From Sulfurospirillum sp. UBA1314 (GTDB lineage Bacteria > Campylobacterota > Campylobacteria > Campylobacterales > Sulfurospirillaceae), in the NCBI GenBank assembly GCA_002307095.1, contig DBTO01000169.1, positions 1 through 29,402 on the forward strand: a DNA stretch of 29,402 nt, read 5' to 3'. Shown here in pieces: positions 22,478-29,378 of this stretch (within the stretch, counting starts at the first letter, position 1; the number at the start of each line of letters is the position of its first letter). The position numbers and the translations under genes are program-made. The notes beneath the pieces are model-generated. The model made no database searches, had not been told where the DNA came from, and saw only the letters and a program-made list of their open reading frames with translations.

Positions 22478-23368
22478 TTAGTTTACAGAACCAATAGCTT
22501 TTGTTCTTCTTTCTTCGAGTTCCATTTTTATTTGCCTCTCTAAATGCACGATATACGCTTCGTATGTCTCTATCTTCTTCATCTCTTTGACGATGTCATC
22601 TTTTTTACCGATGCGTAACCGGTACTTCAATACTGTCAGTTTTGCCCATGTTAAAAGCTCCTCTTTGGTCGCCATCTTTTCCATCAAGTCTATGGCTTCA
22701 ACCGCTTCACCACTTGGTCCATCGTGCCACATTGCATAATGAGAAGAGTCAGGGTTTTTGAGAGGGTGGGTATTTTTTGGTAAATAACCCTTAATGGCTT
22801 CATCAATATTAATCTCAGGATCTCTCATCCCTTCATGCCACATAGAGCGTATTTGTTCTTCTATATCTGCTTTTGAGAGCTTGGTACACTGACCATGTTG
22901 TATCTCATCTTTTGGCTCAGGCGGTATATTGATAGTTACATGTAAATTGGTAATTTTTGCATCAGCACTGGCACTTTCAATGGCTTCCAATAGCTCTTTA
23001 TAAACGTAATTGTCAGTAGGGTCAGGTATTGGCTTTTGCTGTGGTTCAGATTGAGAGTCACCATAGGGTTCATACTGTTCATTAAACTCTTTATCTGACA
23101 TTACCCAAGGGTAACCGCCATCAATAAAGCATAAATAATCTCCTTCACACATAGATGCACCAACCGTCTCTTCGTTATTTGGAGAAATATTTACATACAT
23201 ATGATGCCACCCAGGGCGACCGCATTTAGAACATACTTCTCTTAGATTGATCCCTAATGCTTCTCCCACATTAGAGATAGTATATGATCTAAATTTATCC
23301 GATACAAACCCAACACAAAATTGCTCAGCTTCGATGATCTCGCCCATTGTTTTACTTTTATATTGCAT
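22478..23368 (-). CDS. DUF3310-type protein with N-terminal PGDYG-like domain
   Basis: The 296-residue product has two recognisable parts. Residues 60-105 include GASMCEGDYLCFIDGGYPWVMSDKEFNEQY, like the small 'GDYL...cxxxxF...Y' domain of many phage proteins, with CSKCGRPGWHH before it. The C-terminal 80 residues (SSHYAMWHDG...EAIDLMEKMATKEELLTWAKLTVLKYRLRIGKKDD) fit DUF3310, which carries 'HYk...eaId...l....f..GnvlKYl.R...K'. The two are joined by a Pro/Gln linker. Such proteins are common in phage replication or nucleotide modules; their reaction is not established. It overlaps the small membrane-protein gene by 11 bases. Confidence 0.72.
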   Translation of the reverse strand: MQYKSKTMGEIIEAEQFCVGFVSDKFRSYTISNVGEALGINLREVCSKCGRPGWHHMYVNISPNNEETVGASMCEGDYLCFIDGGYPWVMSDKEFNEQYEPYGDSQSEPQQKPIPDPTDNYVYKELLEAIESASADAKITNLHVTINIPPEPKDEIQHGQCTKLSKADIEEQIRSMWHEGMRDPEINIDEAIKGYLPKNTHPLKNPDSSHYAMWHDGPSGEAVEAIDLMEKMATKEELLTWAKLTVLKYRLRIGKKDDIVKEMKKIETYEAYIVHLERQIKMELEERRTKAIGSVN

Positions 23369-23588
23369 CGTGTCTCCTTTGTAGTTTTTCTTTTGAATAA
23401 AGAGAAATGGTAATTAAAAAATAAGCAGCCATCAGTAGGAAAGAACATATTAGATAATTCATTCTCGCCAAGATGCTCCAAGAAGGAATAGCCTGATACC
23501 ATAAAAAATCCCATTGTATAAATGCCCCAACAAAATAATGAACTATCATATAAATTACTAGGAGTAACGCATAGTACTTCAAAGTCAT
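23358..23588 (-). CDS. Small two-segment membrane protein
   Basis: The start is set at ATG 23588 (MTLKYYALLLV) because AAAGGAGACATA precedes it; 76 residues. Two hydrophobic segments are clear: about 5-25 (YYALLLVIYMIVHYFVGAF) and 44-63 (MNYLICSFLLMAAYFLITISL), joined by a Trp-rich loop and ended by a basic tail. Function is unknown; small early membrane proteins of phages can affect superinfection or host envelope. It lies between the MazG-like gene (10 bases) and the DUF3310-type gene (11-base overlap). Confidence 0.68.
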   Translation of the reverse strand: MTLKYYALLLVIYMIVHYFVGAFIQWDFLWYQAIPSWSILARMNYLICSFLLMAAYFLITISLYSKEKLQRRHDAI

Positions 23589-23598
23589 TATGTCTCCT

Positions 23599-24210
23599 TT
23601 AATTTGTTTTTTGTTGATACTGCGCGTCAAAAAAGCTAGATCTCTGACAATGTTGATGCTCCTTGGTCTTCGCCTTTGAATAATCAGCGCTGTACCATAG
23701 AGCCTTCGCTTCGGGCGTTTTGAACTTCTCCCATTTTTGTGTCTCTTCATTCCATGCACCAGTACGGCTGTGGATCTCTTTTAGGGTTTCATCCATGGCA
23801 ATGAGGAAGTCAAAGCCCATAGCTTGCATTTGATATTTTGCATCCCTTGCAAGATTTACTAAGCTATACGTTGGGTCGTTGTGAAATGTTGTTGCAGAAA
23901 CTACAATGCTAAAATGCTCGGCAATATAGGACATGTACGTGTTAATACTTGGAAGATAATCATCGGAGCATTGAATCATTACAGATTTATCAGGCATCCG
24001 TCCAATAGCGTGTATAGCATTTACGCTAAACACGTATATATCGCACAGCGCATCTACCCTTTGATAGTCATTTTCTGCACGCAAATACTCGACAATTTCT
24101 TCGCCAATATTCGCAGCGATATTCCCAACCGTATGTTGTAAGCCTCGCTCTTCGCGCCACTGGTCTAAACTCTTAAAAACTCCCTCGATAATCATGGGTG
24201 ATGTGCTCAT
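23599..24210 (-). CDS. MazG-like nucleotide pyrophosphohydrolase
   Basis: I choose ATG 24210 (MSTSPMIIEG) with AAGGAAGAAAAG upstream; 203 residues. The N-terminal 70 residues carry the all-alpha NTP pyrophosphatase pattern: a helix SLDQWREERG, then IGEEIVEYLRAENDYQRVDALCDIYVFSVNA, in which the ExxE and downstream ExxD-like acidic residues bind metal and the phosphate chain. The C-terminal half (about 120-175) repeats a similar helix form. MazG-like enzymes remove non-canonical nucleotides or lower alarmone levels. The fold call is good; substrate unknown. Confidence 0.72.
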   Translation of the reverse strand: MSTSPMIIEGVFKSLDQWREERGLQHTVGNIAANIGEEIVEYLRAENDYQRVDALCDIYVFSVNAIHAIGRMPDKSVMIQCSDDYLPSINTYMSYIAEHFSIVVSATTFHNDPTYSLVNLARDAKYQMQAMGFDFLIAMDETLKEIHSRTGAWNEETQKWEKFKTPEAKALWYSADYSKAKTKEHQHCQRSSFFDAQYQQKTN

Positions 24211-24220
24211 CTTTTCTTCC

Positions 24221-24397
24221 TTAGTTTTTTTCATCTGTTTCACCGTACACCATGGCTAATTGCCCCGTGTTCAATGTCTCAGCTACACTCTCACTCTTCT
24301 CGTTCTGCTCAGCTTTTGGCTTAGGGAGAGGGAAACACTGAGGACACCTTGCGTGTTTTACAGGTGCGTAAAACGCGCCACATATGTTACATCGCAT
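24221..24397 (-). CDS. 58-residue zinc-ribbon microprotein
   Basis: A short frame starts MRCNICGAFYAPVKHARCPQ at ATG 24397, with AGGAG ten bases before. CxxC pairs at residues 3-6 and 18-21 form a compact zinc ribbon or rubredoxin-like knuckle; the rest is polar and disordered. It overlaps the 194-residue gene upstream by 11 bases and ends 10 bases before the MazG-like start, so it fits the operon well. Zinc binding is inferred from cysteine spacing; partner unknown. Confidence 0.68.
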   Translation of the reverse strand: MRCNICGAFYAPVKHARCPQCFPLPKPKAEQNEKSESVAETLNTGQLAMVYGETDEKN

Positions 24398-24971
24398 TGT
24401 TTGCTCCTATGAGTTTCCCATGGGAACCTTTTTTACTCAATCTATATCTTCCTGTTTGGTAATTTTTTTCAATAACCCCAGTAGCACTAATAATAATGCT
24501 TGCATCCCATGATGCTACGATATAATCTCGACTTTCAATATCTTTCTGATCAAAAATTTTCAACTCTTTCAACTTCCCACTTAACGCATCAATCAATGGC
24601 TTATTTTTTTTAGATGCTATAATGACAACCAAATAGTCTATGTCAATTCCTCCATCAAAAATCTCATCTAACCTTGCATCACCTGTAGTTACTTTTATAA
24701 AAATTTCTCCTATAAGTTTTCCATCGTAAACTTCTTTTACTTGAAAATACTCACCAGTAATTCTATTTTTTTCAATATTACCGTCTCCCTTTATGGCAAC
24801 ATCCGCTTCATAAAGTGCTCTCATGGATGATCCCCATGGATGAATAACATCTTCCTCTATCACCCTTAGAGTGCATATTTTCTCTAGTTCAGAAATAAAC
24901 TTTTGAGTTTCATCGCTCTTGGTGAGCAAAACCTTGGTATCTTGATTGAGTGGGATTGCGATTTGTTTCAT
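24387..24971 (-). CDS. Hypothetical protein
   Basis: The 194-residue product has alternating helix and strand segments, with repeated Lys/Gly turns (VIEKNYQTGRYRLSKKGSHGKLIG at the end resembles NIEKNRITGEYFQVKEVYDGKLIG near residue 67, suggesting an internal duplication around x-IEKN-x-TG-x-Y). No catalytic motif is visible. The ribosome site is AAAGGAAAGAG, right after a TACATGTA palindrome. It lies between the methyltransferase pieces and the zinc-ribbon gene. The family is not recognised. Confidence 0.7.
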   Translation of the reverse strand: MKQIAIPLNQDTKVLLTKSDETQKFISELEKICTLRVIEEDVIHPWGSSMRALYEADVAIKGDGNIEKNRITGEYFQVKEVYDGKLIGEIFIKVTTGDARLDEIFDGGIDIDYLVVIIASKKNKPLIDALSGKLKELKIFDQKDIESRDYIVASWDASIIISATGVIEKNYQTGRYRLSKKGSHGKLIGANNAM

Positions 24972-24999
24972 ACTCTTTCCTTTTACATGTAAAATATTT

Positions 25000-25308
25000 T
25001 CAGCCTACAACGGCTTCGCTCATCTCTTCGATGATTTCAACATTAGCCCGAATAACTGCCTCTGCAAGTTTTGGCGGTACGCTATTGCCGACCATGTGAA
25101 CTTGCTTTGTTTTCGTAAAAACTTTGTTATCTATACCTCGGTCAATGATGTAGCTTTTAGGGAAGCTTTGTGCATCAAAAAGCTCTCTCGCTGAGAACAT
25201 GCGAAGTTTGATGTCAACCATCTGATACCGTTGCCCATTTATGAGCACGATACCCATACGCATGGCTTCATCCTCAATGTTTGTGTACTGAGCAAGAAAC
25301 TCTCTCAC
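25000..25308 (-). CDS. C-terminal segment of cytosine-C5 methyltransferase in a separate frame
   Basis: The 102-residue frame (GTG at 25308) contains RMFSARELFDAQSFPKSYIID and VHMVGNSVPPKLAEAVIRAN. These are motifs IX and X of C5 cytosine methyltransferases, which normally end the same polypeptide as the catalytic part. It lies in the -1 frame relative to the upstream frame ending at 25323. An in-frame extension upstream reads SFASYWSQESLKKIHAV, so the two frames overlap across about 40 bases without a stop between. There is no good ribosome site before the GTG. A recent frameshift, a sequencing error, programmed slippage or a two-subunit enzyme would all fit. Confidence 0.7.
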   Translation of the reverse strand: MREFLAQYTNIEDEAMRMGIVLINGQRYQMVDIKLRMFSARELFDAQSFPKSYIIDRGIDNKVFTKTKQVHMVGNSVPPKLAEAVIRANVEIIEEMSEAVVG

Positions 25309-25322
25309 GGCGTGGATTTTCT

Positions 25323-26762
25323 TTAAACTCTCTTGACTCCAATAGGATGCGAAGCTTTATCAAAGACAATGTCAACTTTGCAAAATCTATCTTTTGTTGT
25401 AATGGTTCGTAATGGTGATGTTAACGCTTGCCCTATGTCATCTTTATTGCCATAATAGATACTCAAAAAGCTCGCTTCCACATAAGCATGTCTATTTTCT
25501 GTAGTAATGGTCGTAAGTGGTGCAAGTGGACTCCAACTACACCCTTTTGAGCTTTTGTTATCAATACCAATTAATAAAGGCGTAACCAAAGCGTGTCTCA
25601 TACCTCCGCTTGTGATGGTAGATAGCGGATCAGTGATCTTCGAGCCTCTACCATCAGCCACTTTTTTACCTTTGACTCTGTTTTCCCCAAAATAGGTACT
25701 CACAAAAGGAGTAAAAGATACAGTGGCTAAAGCGTTATGGTCAACGGTGGTGATAGTTGGTAATGGACTTCTCATATCGCTACCCATGACTTGATTAGGG
25801 TTAGAAGCGTTGTTGTAATACTTCACGATCCATGCGCTATCGATTGAGCCATCCGCTTGGATATTGTCTTTGGTAACAACGAAGGGATGTTTACATGTAA
25901 GGACGTATTTTTCTAACCCTTTACCAATGCGCCTTAATGATGTCTCTTGCAAGGGTCTTCTAATGCGAAGCTTTTGTGCTTTAATTTCATCGGTTCCCAT
26001 AAAAATAGAATGTGAAGGAATCAAAAAGTTTGTAATCTCCGCAGCACTATGCCAAGGCTTCAAGTTACCATTTTTAAATTCTTTAGATGAAGGATCACCA
26101 TGTGTAGGTTCAGCCCACACGATAGGCAAGCCATCACACCGTGCCACCATAAAGAGCCTTTTACGAATGGTTGGAGCGCCGTAATCATCTGCCGACAGCA
26201 CTTTCCACTCTACGTCATAGCCAAGTGTTTCAAGTGATGCTACAAATCGCTTAAAGGTTTCTCCTTTTTTCTCTTTGACAGGATAACCCTCTTGATTGAC
26301 AGGACACCAATCCGCGAACTCTTCAACATTCTCTAAAAAGATCATACGTGGACATCTCAGCTTTGCCCATTTAACAACAACCCATGCGAGCGAACGAAGT
26401 TGTTTACACACGGGGGTTGAACCTCTTGCCTTTGAAAAGTGCGTGCAAGCAGGCGAAGCCCAAAGTAAATCTATTGGACATCCTGGAACAACACTTAACG
26501 GATCAACCTCAAAAACATCCGATGTATAGTGAGTAGTATTTTTATGATTTACCTGGTGCATAGCAATAGCATCTGGATCATGATTTACTGCTATATCAGG
26601 ATCACGCCCAAAAACTGCTTTGATACCTTCACTAGCACCTCCCCCTCCCGCGAAAAGGTCAATAATAGCACCTTGCCCATCTTCTGCCATCAACCGTTCA
26701 ACAACATAATCAATATACATTAGCCTTAAATTTTCTTGTTTTTGTATATCATTCATAGGCAT
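25323..26762 (-). CDS. Cytosine-C5 DNA methyltransferase, catalytic and repeat-bearing part
   Basis: The 479-residue product has motif I DLFAGGGGASEG (35-46), the catalytic Cys106 in WASPACTHFSKA (motif IV, PxC form), ENVEEF (motif VI, 144-149) and APTIRKRLFMVA (motif VIII, about 196-207). The target region carries four repeats of the form PLxTITT, each followed by a short HA-containing or RF segment. The frame ends before motifs IX-X, which occur in the next gene in another frame. The enzyme would methylate cytosines in phage or host DNA, for protection or regulation. Start: ATG 26762 or ATG 26756; the first has AAAGG very close. Whether the enzyme is active depends on how the two frames are joined. 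Confidence 0.85.
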   Translation of the reverse strand: MPMNDIQKQENLRLMYIDYVVERLMAEDGQGAIIDLFAGGGGASEGIKAVFGRDPDIAVNHDPDAIAMHQVNHKNTTHYTSDVFEVDPLSVVPGCPIDLLWASPACTHFSKARGSTPVCKQLRSLAWVVVKWAKLRCPRMIFLENVEEFADWCPVNQEGYPVKEKKGETFKRFVASLETLGYDVEWKVLSADDYGAPTIRKRLFMVARCDGLPIVWAEPTHGDPSSKEFKNGNLKPWHSAAEITNFLIPSHSIFMGTDEIKAQKLRIRRPLQETSLRRIGKGLEKYVLTCKHPFVVTKDNIQADGSIDSAWIVKYYNNASNPNQVMGSDMRSPLPTITTVDHNALATVSFTPFVSTYFGENRVKGKKVADGRGSKITDPLSTITSGGMRHALVTPLLIGIDNKSSKGCSWSPLAPLTTITTENRHAYVEASFLSIYYGNKDDIGQALTSPLRTITTKDRFCKVDIVFDKASHPIGVKRV

Positions 26763-26841
26763 TAACCTTTACTTTTGTAATAAATTTATTGGATAAAAAA
26801 TAGTTTGTTGTGAGTAGTAAAATTAGATAAAAAAGAGAGTC

Positions 26842-27057
26842 TTAAAAACCCCAGTTTTCGAGTTCTTTTTTGCATGACTTACACAGTCTTACATCTTCTT
26901 TTAGTGCGGTAATGTCGGCTTGTATGTTAATATCGCTTACGATATTTTTGTCAGGTCTTCGCCAACAAAGCGCCATGCCACTACTAATAAAGCAAATATG
27001 AATGGTCTTTGTTTTTCCTTGAATAGCACATAGTTCATGCGGATTGACTATTGCCAT
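26842..27057 (-). CDS. Small Cys-rich hypothetical protein
   Basis: The 71-residue product holds five cysteines: two single ones near 10 and 22, one in MALCWRRPD, and a final CKSC pair in LCKSCKKELENWGF. The pattern may bind zinc across the two halves. No other motif is visible. It overlaps the 94-residue gene by 23 bases. A 79-base non-coding gap follows before the methyltransferase start at 26762; that gap is AT-rich (TTTTTTATC, TAATAAATTTATT) and may hold a promoter, which I cannot define. Confidence 0.62.
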   Translation of the reverse strand: MAIVNPHELCAIQGKTKTIHICFISSGMALCWRRPDKNIVSDINIQADITALKEDVRLCKSCKKELENWGF

Positions 27058-27319
27058 CTAGCATCTCCTCTTCGCTGACCAGAACCAGCTCAGGGAAAAG
27101 GCTTCCTGTCTCATGTCTAGTAACGTACATTGGTTTTCTATAGCTGTCATATGCTATGAGTTCACGTCTTGCTTTGGTAATGAGTGATTTGATCTCACCT
27201 AACATGACACGTATCTCTCGAGAGTCTTTTTTTGTTCGCCCTCCCTCTGACTGGTCACTGCTGATCTCTTTTAGTTTGATAGCTTCAAACGTCTTTAGTA
27301 TTTGCCTGTAGTGGTTCAT
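27035..27319 (-). CDS. Hypothetical helical protein
   Basis: The 94-residue product is helical and basic: MNHYRQILKTFEAIKLKEI, a polar SDQSEGGRTKKDSREIR stretch, then VMLGEIKSLITKARREL and a beta-prone end LFPELVLVSEEEML. No catalytic motif is visible. It overlaps both neighbours (35 bases upstream, 23 downstream), which supports a real operon gene. The family is not recognised. Confidence 0.6.
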   Translation of the reverse strand: MNHYRQILKTFEAIKLKEISSDQSEGGRTKKDSREIRVMLGEIKSLITKARRELIAYDSYRKPMYVTRHETGSLFPELVLVSEEEMLDGNSQSA

Positions 27320-27608
27320 TGGTACTCCTTTCTTTTATGGCTAATTCGTAGCCTTTTTGTGCAGCATCTTCCAACATCTCTTTAAGTGTTCGACGTGAGA
27401 TAGTGATGTTTTCTTCGGCTTTGAAAAGTGGCTCTTTTGGCATAAGTGACTTTGGTTTGGGAGTTTTATCTAGGAGATAATCGGGCTTATAGTCTTTAGG
27501 CATATTCCTCGCGATAAATGCCTCTTTCTCCCCTGGATCAATGTTATTCACTTTACATGCTTGTTTGTATGTAGCCCACTGCTTTTCAAGGAACTCTGCG
27601 TGATTCAT
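27285..27608 (-). CDS. Hypothetical protein
   Basis: The 107-residue product starts MNHAEFLEKQWATYKQACK and continues with Lys/Pro-rich, probably disordered sequence (KDYKPDYLLDKTPKPKSLMP), followed by a helix ISRRTLKEMLEDAAQKGYELA. It has the form of small phage proteins that may bind DNA or a host partner, but no motif is decisive. Its ATG overlaps the stop of the 47-residue membrane protein gene (ATGA). Confidence 0.62.
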   Translation of the reverse strand: MNHAEFLEKQWATYKQACKVNNIDPGEKEAFIARNMPKDYKPDYLLDKTPKPKSLMPKEPLFKAEENITISRRTLKEMLEDAAQKGYELAIKERSTNEPLQANTKDV

Positions 27609-27748
27609 TTCAAAAATCCTAAGGCACTTTTGATAGGTTCTAACTCATCACGCATCTCTTTAGGTTGTGGCTTACGAGTTAGAAAATAAAAAACTGTACT
27701 GCATAGGATGGACACGATGATAACTGAGGGGATAATATAATATGTCAT
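27605..27748 (-). CDS. 47-residue single-segment membrane protein
   Basis: A short frame starts MTYYIIPSVIIVSILCSTVF at ATG 27748 with AAGGAGATACCC upstream. Residues 3-23 form one strong hydrophobic segment, followed by a basic TRKPQPKEMRDE and a short amphipathic tail. Its stop overlaps the start of the 107-residue gene. The strong ribosome site and overlap support translation. Function unknown. Confidence 0.68.
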   Translation of the reverse strand: MTYYIIPSVIIVSILCSTVFYFLTRKPQPKEMRDELEPIKSALGFLK

Positions 27749-27767
27749 GGGTATCTCCTTGGTGTTG

Positions 27768-28754
27768 TTAATGAGCTACTTTGATAAAATCAAGCGCTTC
27801 ACTGAATGTGATTCCATTGTTTTTTAATTGCATGATTTGAGAGTATTGTTTTGGTTTACGAAGCTTAAGGCGTTGAAAACGATTAATACCTTTCTCCTGA
27901 TCTGCACCAAAGGCACAATAAGCACAACCAGTTCGTTTCTCGCCTTGAATGATGACATTTCCTTGATCGTCTACTATGTCATCATAGATTTTTGAGTATG
28001 GAACATCATAAAGTTTGATGTAATCCCATATATCCTGCTCAGTCCAAATGCTTAAAGGACGAGATTTAAAAGTCTTTTTTTCCTCATTAAAAAGATTGCA
28101 ACCGTTTTTAATCCAATCCATTTTTCGATCTGTTCCCTCATACGCCATAGTGCCAACAAAAGGAAACAGACCCGTTTCTTTTTGAAAACGGTGGGCAGGT
28201 TCTTTTTTTAGAATGTCACAACACTTATTCGTAATATTGAATTGTGCTTCTTGAAAAAGCGGATACCACTTTTTAGCAAGCTTGTACGTAGAAACGTAAA
28301 CACCTTTACGGTTGTACCCTGTAAGATAAAGATTTCTTATATTTGCAGTTGTTGGTTTATTTTCTCTTAAATCTGTAATTGAACGAGCAACTTTTTTACT
28401 TACAAGGGGAAATCCATACTTTTCAATCGTTTGGTTAAAAGACATTTTAGGATAAAGCGTGATGACGTTTTTGGTGTGATTCACGAAATATAAAATCTCA
28501 ATGTATTCATTCGTAGTGTTAACGAATACCGCAACAACATCAGGGAAGATCGATCTCACTAAATGTAACAAAACCGTGCTATCTTTTCCACCACTAAAAG
28601 AGACATATACTTTTCCATCCATAACCTCATAAAACTCTTGAATCCGTTTCTTTGCATGTTCTATCTTACGTTCTAAACTCCATGCCATCATCTCTTCGAT
28701 GTTTTCTTTGCGGTATTGGTGCATTGGCGCGATAACGCTCATTGGCTGTGTCAT
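27768..28754 (-). CDS. PAPS-reductase-family (PP-loop) protein
   Basis: The 328-residue product has the PP-loop SFSGGKDST (52-60), which binds adenylyl nucleotides, followed by LLHLVRSIFPDVVAVFVNTT. Cys178, Cys179, Cys219, Cys277 and Cys280 (in NKCCDILKKEP, NGCNLF and RTGCAYCAFG) could hold an iron-sulphur cluster, as in APS reductases and DndC-like sulphur-transfer proteins. Such genes are common in phages, where the substrate is not settled; sulphur modification of nucleic acid is one suggestion, sulphate reduction another. It is 9 bases from the single-strand binding protein gene. The family is secure, the reaction is not. Confidence 0.85.
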   Translation of the reverse strand: MTQPMSVIAPMHQYRKENIEEMMAWSLERKIEHAKKRIQEFYEVMDGKVYVSFSGGKDSTVLLHLVRSIFPDVVAVFVNTTNEYIEILYFVNHTKNVITLYPKMSFNQTIEKYGFPLVSKKVARSITDLRENKPTTANIRNLYLTGYNRKGVYVSTYKLAKKWYPLFQEAQFNITNKCCDILKKEPAHRFQKETGLFPFVGTMAYEGTDRKMDWIKNGCNLFNEEKKTFKSRPLSIWTEQDIWDYIKLYDVPYSKIYDDIVDDQGNVIIQGEKRTGCAYCAFGADQEKGINRFQRLKLRKPKQYSQIMQLKNNGITFSEALDFIKVAH

Positions 28755-28763
28755 GACATAGCC

Positions 28764-29165
28764 CTAAAACGGAATTTCATCATCGTTAATATCGATGTCA
28801 GGCGCTTCACCACTTTCATGCTTCTCTCCCTCTGGCTGACCTTTTCTGTCTAACATCTGCAATGTCTCAACGGTAATGGAATGTTTAGAACGTTTGATGC
28901 CTTGTTGATCCGTCCATTGGTCTAGTTTTAAACGCCCCTCAACGAAAACCTGTTTACCTCTGCCTAAATACTGATTGGCTATCTCAGCGGAACGACCAAA
29001 GAAAGTTAGGTCTACAAAACAAACCTCTTCACCTTGCGTACCATCTTGTTTTTTAAATTTTCGATTTGTAGCAATTCCAGTGGTGCAAACTGCCCCACCC
29101 TGAGGAAGATAACGCAACACACAATCACGCGTTAAATTGCCAAGCATTACGACTTTATTGAACAT
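28764..29165 (-). CDS. ssb: Single-stranded DNA-binding protein
   Basis: The 133-residue product opens MFNKVVMLGNLTRDCVLRYL, the OB-fold start of bacterial SSB, and contains VDLTFFGRSAEIANQYLGRGKQVFVEGRLK, the conserved core strand. It ends with acidic DIDINDDEIPF, the tip that binds partner proteins (consensus DDDIPF). The linker is short. It would coat single-stranded DNA during phage replication and recruit repair and priming proteins. It is the first gene of the minus-strand transcript, 237 bases from the window edge, with ribosome site AAGGATAAAGC as at the helicase. Confidence 0.95.
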   Translation of the reverse strand: MFNKVVMLGNLTRDCVLRYLPQGGAVCTTGIATNRKFKKQDGTQGEEVCFVDLTFFGRSAEIANQYLGRGKQVFVEGRLKLDQWTDQQGIKRSKHSITVETLQMLDRKGQPEGEKHESGEAPDIDINDDEIPF

Positions 29166-29378
29166 GCTTTATCCTTGGTTTGTGAAGATTTTTTTTGACA
29201 GTAAAATGTAGTTTTTTTGATAGTTTAGTGGCACATAAGGTGTGCCACTTTCTTGATAAGATTTTAAAATGCTTTGTTGAAAAAAGCTCGTATTTTAGGG
29301 CTTTTTGTTGTTTAAGTCTTTAAACGCCAAAAAACCAACTATGTCGAAAGCACCGCTATTGCGTGATTACTCGCCAAA
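29166..29378 (-). promoter_or_regulatory. AT-rich leader upstream of ssb, probable early promoter region
   Basis: This stretch has no supported gene. It has several T/A runs, a perfect 7-bp inverted repeat (29228-29248), and an AT-rich stem AAAAAGC...GCTTTTT (29281-29287 with 29300-29306). On the minus strand -10-like hexamers occur (TTAAAAT near 29265, TACATT near 29207), but none has a clear -35 partner, as is usual for epsilonproteobacterial promoters. The late-promoter box is absent. It is where the early transcript should begin. Confidence 0.4.
29228..29248. repeat. Perfect inverted repeat, possible operator or terminator
   Basis: GTGGCAC, spacer ATAAGGT, GTGCCAC: 7-bp perfect arms with a 7-base centre, upstream of the first gene of the early transcript. 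A following TTTCTT on the plus strand allows a weak terminator reading in that direction. The two-fold symmetry and place would also suit a repressor operator. No repressor gene is in the window. Confidence 0.5.

Noticed and set aside
25290..25345. Programmed -1 frameshift at TTTAAAG in the methyltransferase
   Set aside because: The heptamer is present near the junction but in the wrong phase for the upstream frame, so simultaneous slippage is not supported; a frameshift mutation or split enzyme is as likely.
29228..29248. Sigma-54 promoter (TGGCAC element)
   Set aside because: TGGCAC is present, but the GG-to-GC distance is 12 bases on either strand rather than the required 10, and the repeat is fully symmetric.
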